This document shows, one piece after another, positions 49,158 through 59,183 of a stretch of 64,000 nucleotides of DNA (positions are counted from its first letter, which is position 1; each line of letters begins with the position of its first letter). The notes beneath the pieces are model-generated. The model was not told where the DNA came from and did not search any database. It saw nothing but the letters and a program-made list of their open reading frames with translations. Origin of the DNA: Cafeteria roenbergensis (lineage: Eukaryota > Sar > Bigyra > Bicosoecida > Cafeteriaceae); assembly GCA_008330645.1 (NCBI GenBank), contig VLTN01000060.1, forward strand, positions 62,001 through 126,000, read 5' to 3'. Made by a program: the position numbers and the translations under genes.

Positions 49158-52100
49158 ATGTCAGGCGACGGGTGGGGAGGCGGATGGGGCGACTTGTCGT
49201 CGACGGAGGGCTGGGCCGCTCCGGAGAGTGGCGAGCACGAGGACGCGGCACCCTGGCCGGTTGCTGCGCCGGAGCAGGGCGCGCCAGCCGCTGCTCCCTG
49301 CGCCGGGGAGCCCGGAGACAACGACAGCGATGCCGGTGTCGGCAACCTGGCGACCCCAGAGACGCTTGCGCGGCTGGCTTCCTCGGCGAGCGACGCCGAC
49401 GAGGAAGTTGCTGCTGCTCCCGACGAACAGTCGCCCGGCCAGCAGGAGGCCCGGCCCGCCCACGACTCGGGGTGGGGCTGGTCGAGCGATCCTGCTCCAG
49501 ACAGCGGCGCGTCTGCCGATGCGGGGTCGGGGGCTGCTGCGCTGTCAGCCGCCCAGGCCGCTGGCCCGGACCCGTCCGCGGGTTTCGGCACTCCCCAGGA
49601 GGCGCCCGTCCCCGCGTGGGGCGCCAGCCTCCTTGCCGAGGCGGAGACCGCGCGTAGCGGCGGTGCTGCCGCCGCTGCCAGCGGAGCCGGCGAAGCGGCG
49701 GCCGCCGCGCCGGACTTGCACGCCCCCGCCCCTGCGGCGCTGCTGCCGCAAGCCAGCGCCGTGTCGCTTTCCTCTGACCGGGACGGGTGGGAGGGCCCGT
49801 CCGTGGCGGCGGCCGGCGAGCTGCACGCCGCCCTGCGTGAAGCGGCGAGCAGGAGCCGGGTCAAGTTCAACGACACAGCGTTCCCGCCGGACGCGTCGTC
49901 GCTGGGGGATCTCCGCCCCATTGCCGAGGAGGGTGTGCCAGACCTGCCGCCCCCGCGAGTGGAGTGGCTTCGCGCGCGCGCTGTGGGCCGCGAGGACGCC
50001 GCCGACGCCTCAAGGAGCGGCGGCTGGACCGTGGCGGGGGCGGGGGCGGGGGCCGCGCCGGGCTTTCCAGTGCAGGGGGCGCTGGGAGACTGCTACATCA
50101 TATCGGCCCTGGCCGTGGCCCTCAGCGCGCGGCGGTTTGCCGCGGGGCTGAGCCCTGGGCTGGTGGAGGCCAGCCTTCGCTTCGGCATCGCCCGCTGCCG
50201 GCTCTGCATCGGCGGGGCCTGGAGTGACGTCATCACTGACGACTTCCTGCCCTGCAGGCCAGGCTCCCACGATCCGGTCTTCGCGTCCGCACGCGGGGCG
50301 CAGCTGTGGCCCGCGTACGTAGAGAAGGCGCTTGCCAAGTGCTTCGGCTCCTACGGCGCGCTGGCGGGCGGCCGGACGAACGAGGCGCTCTGCTGGCTGA
50401 CGGGAGCCCCGCTGACGTGTGTCGACCCAGTTCTGAACCGCACGGCGGAGGAGGCCGACGTCGCGGGCGTGGCAGAGCTCGTGGCCAGCAACGCTGCCAG
50501 GTACGGCGCCAGCGCCACCCTCCCCCCCGACGCGCACCTGCTGCCTGTGTCCCCAGGCAGCGACGACGACACGTTTTGGGATCGGCTCTGCCGGTACGCT
50601 GCGAACGGATACCTGATGGGAGCCTCGTGCGGGGCGTCCGGCCCCGTGTCGGACCTGTCAGCATGGGCGGCGGCTGGCCTGGTGTTCAACCACGCGTACA
50701 GCGTGCTCGGGGTGAGGCAGCTGGCGGGAGGCCAGCGGCTCGTGCGGCTGCGCAACCCGTGGGCGGGGTCAGAGTCGACGCTCGCGTGGGGCCCTCGTTG
50801 GCCGGGCTGGACGGCAGAGCTGCGGGCAGAGCTGGGAGAGGGCCCCGCCGGGGACGCAGGGCCAGCGCATGGGCGGTTCTGGATCGCGCTGAGCGACTTC
50901 CGGCGCCTGTTCAACGGGCTTGACGTGTGCGAGGTGCGCCCGGGGTGGAGGGTGACCAGGAGCGTGGCGCTGGCCCCGTCGTCTGCGGAGGGGCTCCAGG
51001 GGACAGGCTACTTTCCAGCCTTCGAGATCACCGTGCCGAGCGGGGCCACCGGGGAGGACGCTGGGGCCGGCGCTGGGTGGGGCGCGGCGGGGCCCGATGG
51101 CGGCCGCGAGGGCGAGAGCAGCGGCTCCCGCGAGGGGTTCAGCCCCGACCGCGTTCGGTCTTGCATCACTCTGTGGCAGGCGGAGCCGCGGCAGCGAGCG
51201 GCGCGGGCGGCGCGCGGCCTGATTCACGAGGACGAGCGCGACTCTGACGACTGGCGGGTGCCGCCGCCCGACGCAACACCCGGCGCGCTTGGCCTCGGCC
51301 CGGACAGGCGGAGGCCCCAGAAACGGATGCACGTGCTGTCGCTGACGCTTCTGTCCTGCGCTGCGGCGAAGCCAGCGACTCCCGAGGCGGCTGCCGCGAC
51401 TGCTTGCTCCGCAGCAAGCGAGGCCGCCCACGACTGGCACGGGGCCGAGGCGAGCGGCAGGGAGCCACCCCCCCGGTCGTGGCCCCACCCGCTGCTCGGC
51501 GAGGCTGCCGGCTTTGGCGAGGACGCTGCGAGCCGCCCGCGAATGCTTGCTGCAACCACCGCGCTCGCAGCAAGCTCGCGATTCGTGCACGCGGCGCTGC
51601 GGCCTGGGCGCCGCTACCTAGCAGTTCCCTTGGCGCTGAGCACGGCGTTTCCGGGATCCACGCGCTGGACCGAGGTGCTGTGCAGCGTGCATGCGGAGGC
51701 GCCGGGCGCAACCGTTCGACGCGTCGCCATTCCCTGCAGCGACGTTGCCAAAACCATGTTTGAGCGGGCTAGGACGATGGCAGTGCGCAGGCAATTGCTT
51801 GCCGCGCTGCCGGAGGACGAGGGGATTCGAGACGCGGGCGTGTTCCTGTGGAAGATGCTTGACGGCCCAGCAGTCACGTACCTGCTGGAGAACCGCACGC
51901 GCAGGCGCACCGTCACGGTCCAGACGATCATCTCCAACGGAAAGAACATCATCCTGTCCAGGGCCGCGACCGCAGAGGCGGCGGTGCAGTTCGCTGGCAA
52001 GCGCAGCAGCAAGACAACGGCCAAGTTCACCGACACGCTGCTCCCGCTCACTCGCATGGTTGTGGTCTCATGCTCGCCGCAGCGCACCCCGTCGGTGAAC

Positions 52101-52229
52101 CGGTCGGTGGACACCTCGGTGAGCTGGATGGATCCGCCGCCCGAGGTGCGGGTCGGGTCCGGCACGACGCCTGCTTCGCATGACCCGGCGGCAGTCGGTT
52201 TTCATGCCCCCATTCAGTGCGAAGCTTGA
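49158..52229 (+). CDS. Calpain-family cysteine protease
   Basis: Calpains are intracellular papain-fold proteases, usually calcium-regulated, that cut targets at a few sites. The 1,023-aa product has an N-terminal low-complexity region starting GDGWGGGWGD (about 1-230), then the catalytic core with KFNDTAFPPD, QGALGDCYIISAL (Cys312), FNHAYSVLGV (His512) and RLRNPWAGSE (Asn533), so the triad is complete. The usual Trp after the catalytic Cys is Tyr. C-terminal to it are beta-rich regions (about 600-1000) that could be C2-like calpain domains, the last ending near TLLPLTRMVVVSCSPQ. No EF-hand is visible, so it is a non-classical calpain. One exon. Confidence 0.9.
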   Translation: MSGDGWGGGWGDLSSTEGWAAPESGEHEDAAPWPVAAPEQGAPAAAPCAGEPGDNDSDAGVGNLATPETLARLASSASDADEEVAAAPDEQSPGQQEARPAHDSGWGWSSDPAPDSGASADAGSGAAALSAAQAAGPDPSAGFGTPQEAPVPAWGASLLAEAETARSGGAAAAASGAGEAAAAAPDLHAPAPAALLPQASAVSLSSDRDGWEGPSVAAAGELHAALREAASRSRVKFNDTAFPPDASSLGDLRPIAEEGVPDLPPPRVEWLRARAVGREDAADASRSGGWTVAGAGAGAAPGFPVQGALGDCYIISALAVALSARRFAAGLSPGLVEASLRFGIARCRLCIGGAWSDVITDDFLPCRPGSHDPVFASARGAQLWPAYVEKALAKCFGSYGALAGGRTNEALCWLTGAPLTCVDPVLNRTAEEADVAGVAELVASNAARYGASATLPPDAHLLPVSPGSDDDTFWDRLCRYAANGYLMGASCGASGPVSDLSAWAAAGLVFNHAYSVLGVRQLAGGQRLVRLRNPWAGSESTLAWGPRWPGWTAELRAELGEGPAGDAGPAHGRFWIALSDFRRLFNGLDVCEVRPGWRVTRSVALAPSSAEGLQGTGYFPAFEITVPSGATGEDAGAGAGWGAAGPDGGREGESSGSREGFSPDRVRSCITLWQAEPRQRAARAARGLIHEDERDSDDWRVPPPDATPGALGLGPDRRRPQKRMHVLSLTLLSCAAAKPATPEAAAATACSAASEAAHDWHGAEASGREPPPRSWPHPLLGEAAGFGEDAASRPRMLAATTALAASSRFVHAALRPGRRYLAVPLALSTAFPGSTRWTEVLCSVHAEAPGATVRRVAIPCSDVAKTMFERARTMAVRRQLLAALPEDEGIRDAGVFLWKMLDGPAVTYLLENRTRRRTVTVQTIISNGKNIILSRAATAEAAVQFAGKRSSKTTAKFTDTLLPLTRMVVVSCSPQRTPSVNRSVDTSVSWMDPPPEVRVGSGTTPASHDPAAVGFHAPIQCEA

Positions 52230-52507
52230 CACCGGCTGCCAAAAGCGCAGTGGCCAGCACGGGCTGGGAGTGGCGCCGACTGACGCGGCCGGGTTGCCCG
52301 AGCGCTTCGCGGTGTTGCTTGTGCCCTGGACACTTTGCGAGAGGATGCCCAAGCGACGTTGTCTTGAACAGGCAAAGATGGCAGCGGGAAAAAAACACCG
52401 CCTTGCTGGTCGAGGTCCTGCGCTCGGGCACGCACCGTCGCCACTCTGCCCCGCCGCCGGGCAGCAGCAGCAGCGGGGGCCGCGCCTCATCGCAGCACTG
52501 CCGCCCA

Positions 52508-55240
52508 ATGGGCCGGACGCGCCTGCTTGCGCTCGCTTTTGCGGCCGTCGCTGGGTCCGTGGCGGCGCGAGACGAGTTTTTCTGCAACATAGAGCGCCTG
52601 TCAAAACTGAGTCCGTCGGATTACCGCCGCTTCTACAAGGACCGCCGCCCGTTCATCATCACAGGGGGTTCTTCGCTCAGCGCCGCCGAGCTTGATGCTG
52701 CGCTGCGGACCTCAGGGCAACGGCCCGCGCTCGCGTCCAGCCCAAGCGACAGCCCGCTCACGCACCTGCGAGCCGGCTCCCTCTCCGAGGTCCTCAACGC
52801 GGGCTTGGAGCGGCCGTGGATGGAAATGCCCAACCGGGTCAGCGGGCCCCAGGTCGTCCGGGGGGAGGGGGGCGCGGGAGAGCGGTGGCTGTGGTCGGAC
52901 GATCAGGACTACGCGTTTGACTCTGGCACGCTCTCGCGCTCGCCCGGCCTGGAGGCGCTGGTCCACCCACCAGAGGCTCTCGCCGAGGTGTTCCGCTCGA
53001 GTGGCAGGGTGTCGCAGTGCGCGCCGGCGATTGTTGGAGCCGGCCCCACGTGGTCCGGCTTGCCCTGGCATTTTCACGAGACGGTCGAGGCGAACCTGCT
53101 GCTGGCCGGACGCAAGCGGTGGGGCCTCCGTCGCACACCACCCCCTGGCGGATTCAACCCGCGCCGCCCCGCGTGGGAGTGGTTTGAGCGCTGGCTGCCA
53201 GGGCTGCTTCGCGACAACAAGACAGCGCTGGCAAGCGTCGGCGACGCGGCCAGCGCCGACGCCGGCGGCCCGGAGGGAGGCGCCGCCGACCCGCTGTTCG
53301 TGTGCGAGCAGCGGCCCGGGGAAGCAATCTACGTGCCCGACGGGTGGTACCACACCACGCTGAACACGGAGCCTGTCGTCATGTCCACGTTGGCCTGCGC
53401 GGCCGGCGGGGGGCCGTCGGGCACCGGACCGCACGTCGGCAACACGACGCACCGCTCCCTCGTCACAGCGTTTGGCCACTTCCCGCTGCGCATTCCCTTC
53501 CCCGGCTTCAGCGAGGGCCTGCCGTGGTCGATCGCGATGCCCTGGCAGACGGGGACGGCGCTGGCCCACGCCTCGACGCTTCAGGGGCTGCTGGCGCGGC
53601 CGGGCGTGGCCCACAACGACCCGATGCTGGGCACGCTCCTGGCCGCCGGAGCGGTGGGGCAGGCGGCGGCGGCGGTCCACGGGGCGAGGCAGGCGCTGCT
53701 GGGCCCGGCAACGCGGGGCGAGGCGCAGGCCTTTGCAGCGTTCGACCCCAGCGGCGGGTCCTGGGGCGGCCACTCGCACCGCACCACGGCGCTGGCCTTC
53801 CGGGGGGCGTCCGTGCCCCCCTACAGCTCCACCCGCGGCTGGACGCAGCACCCGCTCGCGGCCTGGGACCAGGTTGAGCGCGATCTGGCCACGGGCGGGG
53901 AGCTGCCCCCCAAGCCGCTGGCCGCTCGCGCCGGAATGTGCAGCCGCGCTCCGCCCGGCGGGCGCAGCGCTGCCGGCGCGCCCGCCTGTGACCTCCAGTT
54001 CGGGGGGGGCCTCTCCACTGCGCGGCTGCAGCCCGTGCCCCACCAGCTGGCGACGAACCCGCGAGCCAGGGGCCCCGCAGCCTCCATCGTGGACGAGCAG
54101 GTGGCGACGGCGCTTGCCGCCACGCTGGAAGTGGGCGCCGCGGCCCCGGCTGCCGAGGCGCGGCACCGAGCGCAGGCCCAGCGCTGGGCCGAAGCCGTGC
54201 TCCGGCGGCCGTCCGCCGCCGTTGGGGTCACGAGGGCTGCAGTGGCCGTCCGCGCCGTGCTCTTGCGCCCAGCAGACAAGGCCGCCACGCGCCTCGGCTC
54301 CATATTCGACGCTCTGCCGGAGGGGTCGGGCTGGCTCTCCCCGGCGGAGCAGCAAGGCACCCCCATCGCGCCGCCCGACACGATATGGGACTCCCTCACG
54401 GCGGCCACGCGAGGCGGCGCCGCGTGGGCGGCGGTGGCCACGCGAACCAATCCCAGGAGCGCGGACGCCCACGCCATACTGGCCACGTCGCTGAGCCTGC
54501 TTGGCCGCGAGGAGGAGGCCGTCCTGGCCGCGCTTGAAGCCATGCGGCTCAACGAACGCGACGTGGCGTCGTGCACGCGACTCGCGAGACTGTTTCTGCG
54601 CGCAGCCGTGGGGTCACACCTGGCAGCTGACGGAGAGGGCGGTGAGCCGCTCACCGTCCGGATCCTCAGCAGCGGGTGGGCCGGCGCTTACGACGCGATT
54701 CTGAACCGAGCAAGGGACGACGCTTCCGCCGTCGGAGGCAGGGACACACCCCTCCCGGACCTCCTGCGGGACGGAGCCGCCTCCCGAGGCCAGCTCGCAG
54801 GCCTGGGCCCCCTGACCCCGCTGGGGCCGTGGGGAGACCTTGCAGTGTCCCGGCGCGTTTGCGGCGAGTGTCTTCGCCGGGCTGGCATTCTCCTGGCCCT
54901 GGGCAGAAGCCCGGACCAGAGCTCCATGGCCAGTGGAGAGGCCTTCGAGGTGGCTGCTTTGTCGCGCGTCTTTGCCACGCTGCGCGGCATCGATGTGCCA
55001 ACGGCGATGGACGCGCGAGGCTCTACCGGCCCTGCTGGTGAGGCGGCCTGGAACGCCGGGATCCGGCCGCGGGACGGCACTGCAGAGCAGCTGCTGTTCA
55101 GTGCCCTGGAGAATCAGGTCGGCGCACCGCCGGGCCACCACCCCCTCGGTGCAAGCACGTCCGACTCGGCCGGCCGCTCGAGCCGCGACGGCGCGCGAAG
55201 CTCCGCCGGCAAGCGGGGGGACGACACGGAGGCGGCCCAA

Positions 55241-55284
<44 letters not shown>

Positions 55285-55345
55285 AGACGAGGACGAGGAG
55301 TGGCAGGAGGTTGCCTTCGACGGAGACAGCCTCCTTCAAGCCTAG
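52508..55345 (+). CDS. Signal-peptide-bearing JmjC-domain protein with TPR region and acidic tail
   Basis: The 945-aa product belongs to the Fe(II)/2-oxoglutarate JmjC oxygenase family. A signal peptide is likely (GRTRLLALAFAAVAGSVAA, residues 2-20), so it should act in the secretory pathway, as JMJD8-type proteins do. The N-terminal half contains FYKDRRPFIITGG and the cupin core, with candidate metal ligands LPWHFHE (His188/His190, Glu191), the beta-strand LLLAGRKRWGL, and the distal histidine in PDGWYHTTLN (His282). The C-terminal half has a TPR-like helical pair (ADAHAILATSLSLLGREEEA and following). The tail is a run of Asp/Glu (DEDEDEDED) from 55233 to 55300. The start ATG at 52508 is selected by the signal peptide; the frame is open to 52217. 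Substrate unknown; demethylase activity on chromatin is unlikely if secreted. Confidence 0.82.
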
Positions 55346-55447
55346 CCTGGATGATGCCCCGCGTGTGTCTCTATGGCTGTTGGTGTTGATGTGTGTCAGC
55401 AACGAGCGCGTTCGGCGCTGGTCGGTAAGAGGGAGCGAGCCCATTTT

Positions 55448-55483
<36 letters not shown>

Positions 55484-55835
55484 TTTGAGCGTGCGCCGGG
55501 GAATCCCATCGCGCTCGCTGTCAGCGGCGAACCCTAATGCCCAGGCCGAGAGGCCTGCTTCCTGCCTCCTGCACGCGATCAGCAAGGCGCAAGCACGATT
55601 GTGGTGGGTGTGTGCGCGTGGGCATCGCGGAGGCGCTGCGCAGCGGAGGCAATATTCTCGCGCGCTCTGGCAGGCGCAAGCTCAGGCGGTGAGCTTGCGG
55701 TGGGCCGCAGAGCCAGGCGGGTCGGATTCAAGCCGCCGCAACGCGTCGCAAAGAAGCCAAGTGTCTATGTTAGTATCGGGGCCGCATTCCCGTCTGGGGG
55801 GGGGGGAGCAGGGCGTGCAGGCAGGCGGGCGCGCA
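55346..55835. other. Convergent intergenic region, JmjC / GAPDH genes
   Basis: These 490 bases contain a pure GA dinucleotide repeat, a T-run beside it (55444-55448) and a G-run (about 55796-55807). Nothing gene-like was seen. Confidence 0.45.
55451..55480. repeat. (GA)15 microsatellite
   Basis: Fifteen uninterrupted GA units lie just downstream of the JmjC stop codon. Confidence 0.97.
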
Positions 55836-58196
55836 TCACTCCTCGGCGGCGGCGCCGATGTCAGGGACCGCGCGCATGGCCGTGATGGGCTTGAGCTTGG
55901 GGGTAAGGAGCACGTCGGGGGCGATGGTGGGGTAGTCTGGGAAGACGAGGCCCGCCAGCCGCTGGAGGAGGCGGATCACCTGGGCGGAGTACCCGGCCTC
56001 GTTGTCGTACCACGCCTTGATCACGATGCGGTCGTCGGACACGATGCTGGCGGGCCAGTCCACCACGCAGGCGGAGCGGGAGCCGACGAAGTCGGTGGAC
56101 ACGGCGTCAGGGTCCTCAGAGAAGGCGATCTGGTTGTGCAGGGCTCCGGCGATGGACGCGCCCTTGAGGGTACGGTAGAGGTCGTCAGCAACGACAGGGC
56201 GGCTCTTGGGGCGCAGAATGAGCAGGGCCATGGACACGTTGGGGGTGGGCACGCGGATGGCGGAGGCGGTGAGGATTCCGGCCAGCTCGGGCACAGCCTT
56301 GGCCACGGCCTTGGCCGCGCCGGTCTCTGTGGGCACCATGTTGAGGGCGGCTGAGCGGCCGCGGCGGCTCTTCTTGTGCATGCCGTCCACCAAGTGCTGG
56401 TCGTTGGTGAAGGAGTGCACGGTCTCGATGTGGCCCGACTCGACGCCGCACGTCTCGTGGAGCAGCTTCAGGATGGGCACGATGGCGTTGGTCGTGCACG
56501 ACGCAGCGCTGTAGATGTGCTCGTCGGCGGTAATGCGGTCGTTGTTCACCCCGGCGACGACGGTGGGCACGCCCCCGCCGGACGCGGGCGCGGTCAGCAC
56601 CACGGTCTTGACTCCGGGGCACTTGCGGTGGCGCTCCAGGGCCTCCTTTGTGCGGAACGCGCCCGTGTTGTCCACAACGATGGCATCGTGGATGCCGTAC
56701 GCGGTGTAGTCGACGTCTTCGGGGGCCTGCGCGGTGGCGACCGGGGCGTGGGGGCGCGCGGACACGGGGGGGTTATTGAGGGGCAGGCACGGGTCTCCAG
56801 GCCAGAGAGAGGGCGGATCGGCGACGGCCCGAGCAAATCGTTCGCGGCGGGAGGCCTCAGCAGGCTCGGATGCAGTGCTCACCGACGCGTAGATGATGCG
56901 AATAGGGTTTCCGTTCGCCACAATGGTGCTGGAATCAGAGTCGAAGGAGACCGTGCCCTCGAAGTCGCCGTGGACGGAGTCCTTCTTGAGCAGCGAGGCG
57001 CGCTTCTCGAGGTCGATGGCGCGGGACGACGCCTTCTGGCGCACCACGATGGCACGCAGCACGAGCTTGCCGCCCGCTGCCGACTTTTCCACGAGCATGC
57101 GGTTCAGGAGGCGCCCGATGCGGCCGTGGCCGTACAGCACCACGTCGGTCGGCTTGTCGAATCCGTCCCCGCGCACAGCGGTCTCCTCGGCCGCGGCCAG
57201 CTCCTCGGCGAGCTTCGCCGTCAGGGCCTTCTGGCCCTCCTCCGAGAGGGCATCCATCGAGTCGAAAATGGACTGCGAGCGGCGCGCGCGGTCGGGGGGC
57301 AGGGGCGGGGGAGCGGGCGAGCAAAGCGTGAAGGACAGGTCGCGCAGGGGCCGACGCGTGGCTGCCCGAAGACGGCGCGGCCGCCCAGGCGCCGCCGGCG
57401 AGGCATTCTGCAAAGCGGAGAACCACGCACTCCGCCCGCCCGCCCAGGGCAGCATCATGGGCACGGCGGCCAGGGCCACGCGGGGCGCCGGTCACGATGG
57501 CGCGATGGCGCCAGGTCACAGGCTGCGCGCTTCAACTGCGGGATCGGCCTCCGACCACGTTGCGCGCGCCCTGTCTCACGGCAAAGCGAGCACGGGCGAA
57601 GCCCACGTCGAACCGCCACGGCTTGAGGCCGGGCTTCAGCTTGGCCAGCGCCGTGACGATGGCGAGGCTCTCGGTGGGCCGGGCGCCGGCATCGAAGTGG
57701 CGACAAGCGAACTCGTGGAGGCTCATTGTGTCCAGCGGGGCGCGCCCGGCAAGCGATACCTTGCAAAAGTACACGACGATGTTGGCGCGGTACAGGTCGC
57801 CTGCGATCCACGGTTCCAGCGGGGGCCGAGAGGGCCAGCAGGGGCATTGCGCGGGCATGATTCCGGGCCGTCTGACGGGAGCGCCGTCAGATCTGCAAGT
57901 GGAAGCCCGCGTTCTTCGGCCTTCTGCGCTGGCCAGCGGGGCCGCGCGGCCTCCATGGGCGCACGCGGTCGCATGTCGCCGAGCGCGCATCAAGGCGCCC
58001 CCCGGGGAGGGCCGGGTCCGGCTCCAGCTCGCCGGGGGCAGCGCTCACCGACGATGGGGAGCATCTTTTCGCAAGCCGCGAGCCCGGTGTTGAAGTCCTT
58101 GAGCGTGGTGGAGGACACGCCGACGGAGCACAGGCCAGTGGCTCCGGTCTCGGCGAGCTTGGTGGCCGGCGCGGAGGATGCTGCGGCGGCTGCCAT
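55836..58196 (-). CDS. Glyceraldehyde-3-phosphate dehydrogenase, long bacterial-type (about 480-residue class)
   Basis: GAPDH converts glyceraldehyde 3-phosphate to 1,3-bisphosphoglycerate in glycolysis. Four exons are inferred: 58049-58196, 57580-57800, 56883-57272 and 55836-56726 (introns 248, 307 and 156 nt, donors GTGAGC, GTGAGA and GTGAGC, all CGCAG acceptors). The 549-aa product has an N-terminal domain of about 160 residues absent from ordinary GAPDH, then YGHGRIGRLLNRML (about 169-182, NAD binding), LRAIVVRQKASSR, RASLLKKDSVHGDFEG, IDYTAYGI-type VDYTAYGIHDAIVVDNTG, SAASCTTNAI (catalytic Cys330), HSFTNDQHLVDGMHKKSRRG, SAIRVPTPNVSM, VSTDFVGSR and KAWYDNEAGYS. The order and wording match the long GAPDH class of bacteria such as Vibrio and Bacteroidetes. 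The last intron is a multiple of three and has no stop, so an unspliced reading is also open. No organelle targeting peptide is evident. Confidence 0.9.
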
Positions 58197-59183
58197 TCCT
58201 GGGTCGGCTGCGACAGCTGTCGTGGAGTGCAAGTTAACTTGCTCTGGCACGGGCGGGCGGTTTCCGCCAACTCTGACCGACACGGCCGAATGCTTGCAGA
58301 GCGCCCCAACACTGCCCCGGCACGCGACCTCTGGAAAAAAGGAACCGAGGCCGCACCGCCCTCGCCCGGCCCAACAGGGCACCAGCCGCGACCTCCCGCT
58401 CCGCCCACGGGGCAGACACACCCACGGGCCGTCGACCCAGGGACCCCCCCCGGACCGAGGCCCGCCGCGCAAGCCCTGTGAGTCCATTCCACCGCGCTGC
58501 TCCAGCTGCCACGGCGCGTCTCCCTCAGCCCAAGTCCCCGGCGGCACGTCAGCCCCCAAGCTGGCTCGCCGAGCTGCTGCCCAGTGCCGTCCCTCCAGCG
58601 CGAGCCGCCCCAGTGCCCGCGCGCTGCGTCCCGGCGCCAGAAGCGTCGCGGCGTTGTCCGTGGGGGCGAGGTGCGCGTTGGCTGGTGCTCGAAGCGCACG
58701 GCGCTGGCGGACACAACGTGCGCCGCCCGCCGCCAGCGTGGGCATTCCGGCCAGGGGCCACCCTCCAGCCGCGCCCCTGGCTCCCTCCGCTCGCTGCTGG
58801 CTGCTCGCGGCAGGGGCCTGCCTCCTCTGTCCCGATGCGCGCTTGTCGAGCCTGGGCCCGGGGCGTTGCCCGGCTGCCTGGTCGTCTCCCACCCCCCAGG
58901 CGATGGGCGCTCGCGAGCCGCCTGCGGCGCTCCCGGCACCCCCCCCCCCAAGGCCACCGTGGCGCTCCCCAGCCCAAAGGAGGCGTGGGCTGCCTCGCCA
59001 CAGCCCGAGGCGGCGAGGGGGCGGGCGGGGAGGGCCGTGGCTGGCAGCGATGAGGGGAGCGGATCGGGCGCTTGTTCGTCTCCCGATGGATGAGTCGCTC
59101 TGGCGCCCGCAATTCCCGCCCGCGACGTCGGCTGCTCCGTTCGGGCAAATGATGTTCGTCGCACGCACCCCGGAGCCAGTGCC
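58197..59183. other. Divergent intergenic region, GAPDH / zinc-finger genes
   Basis: These 987 bases are GC-rich and hold the promoters of two divergent genes. A C-run occurs at about 58946-58953. Reading frames pass through on both strands but have low-complexity Pro/Arg translations and no known domain. An additional 5' exon of either gene cannot be excluded. Confidence 0.4.

Noticed and set aside
57273-57479. N-terminal extension of GAPDH starting at 57479
   Set aside because: The segment is Pro/Arg low complexity and has a good acceptor at its end; two upstream exons restore the long-GAPDH N-terminal domain.
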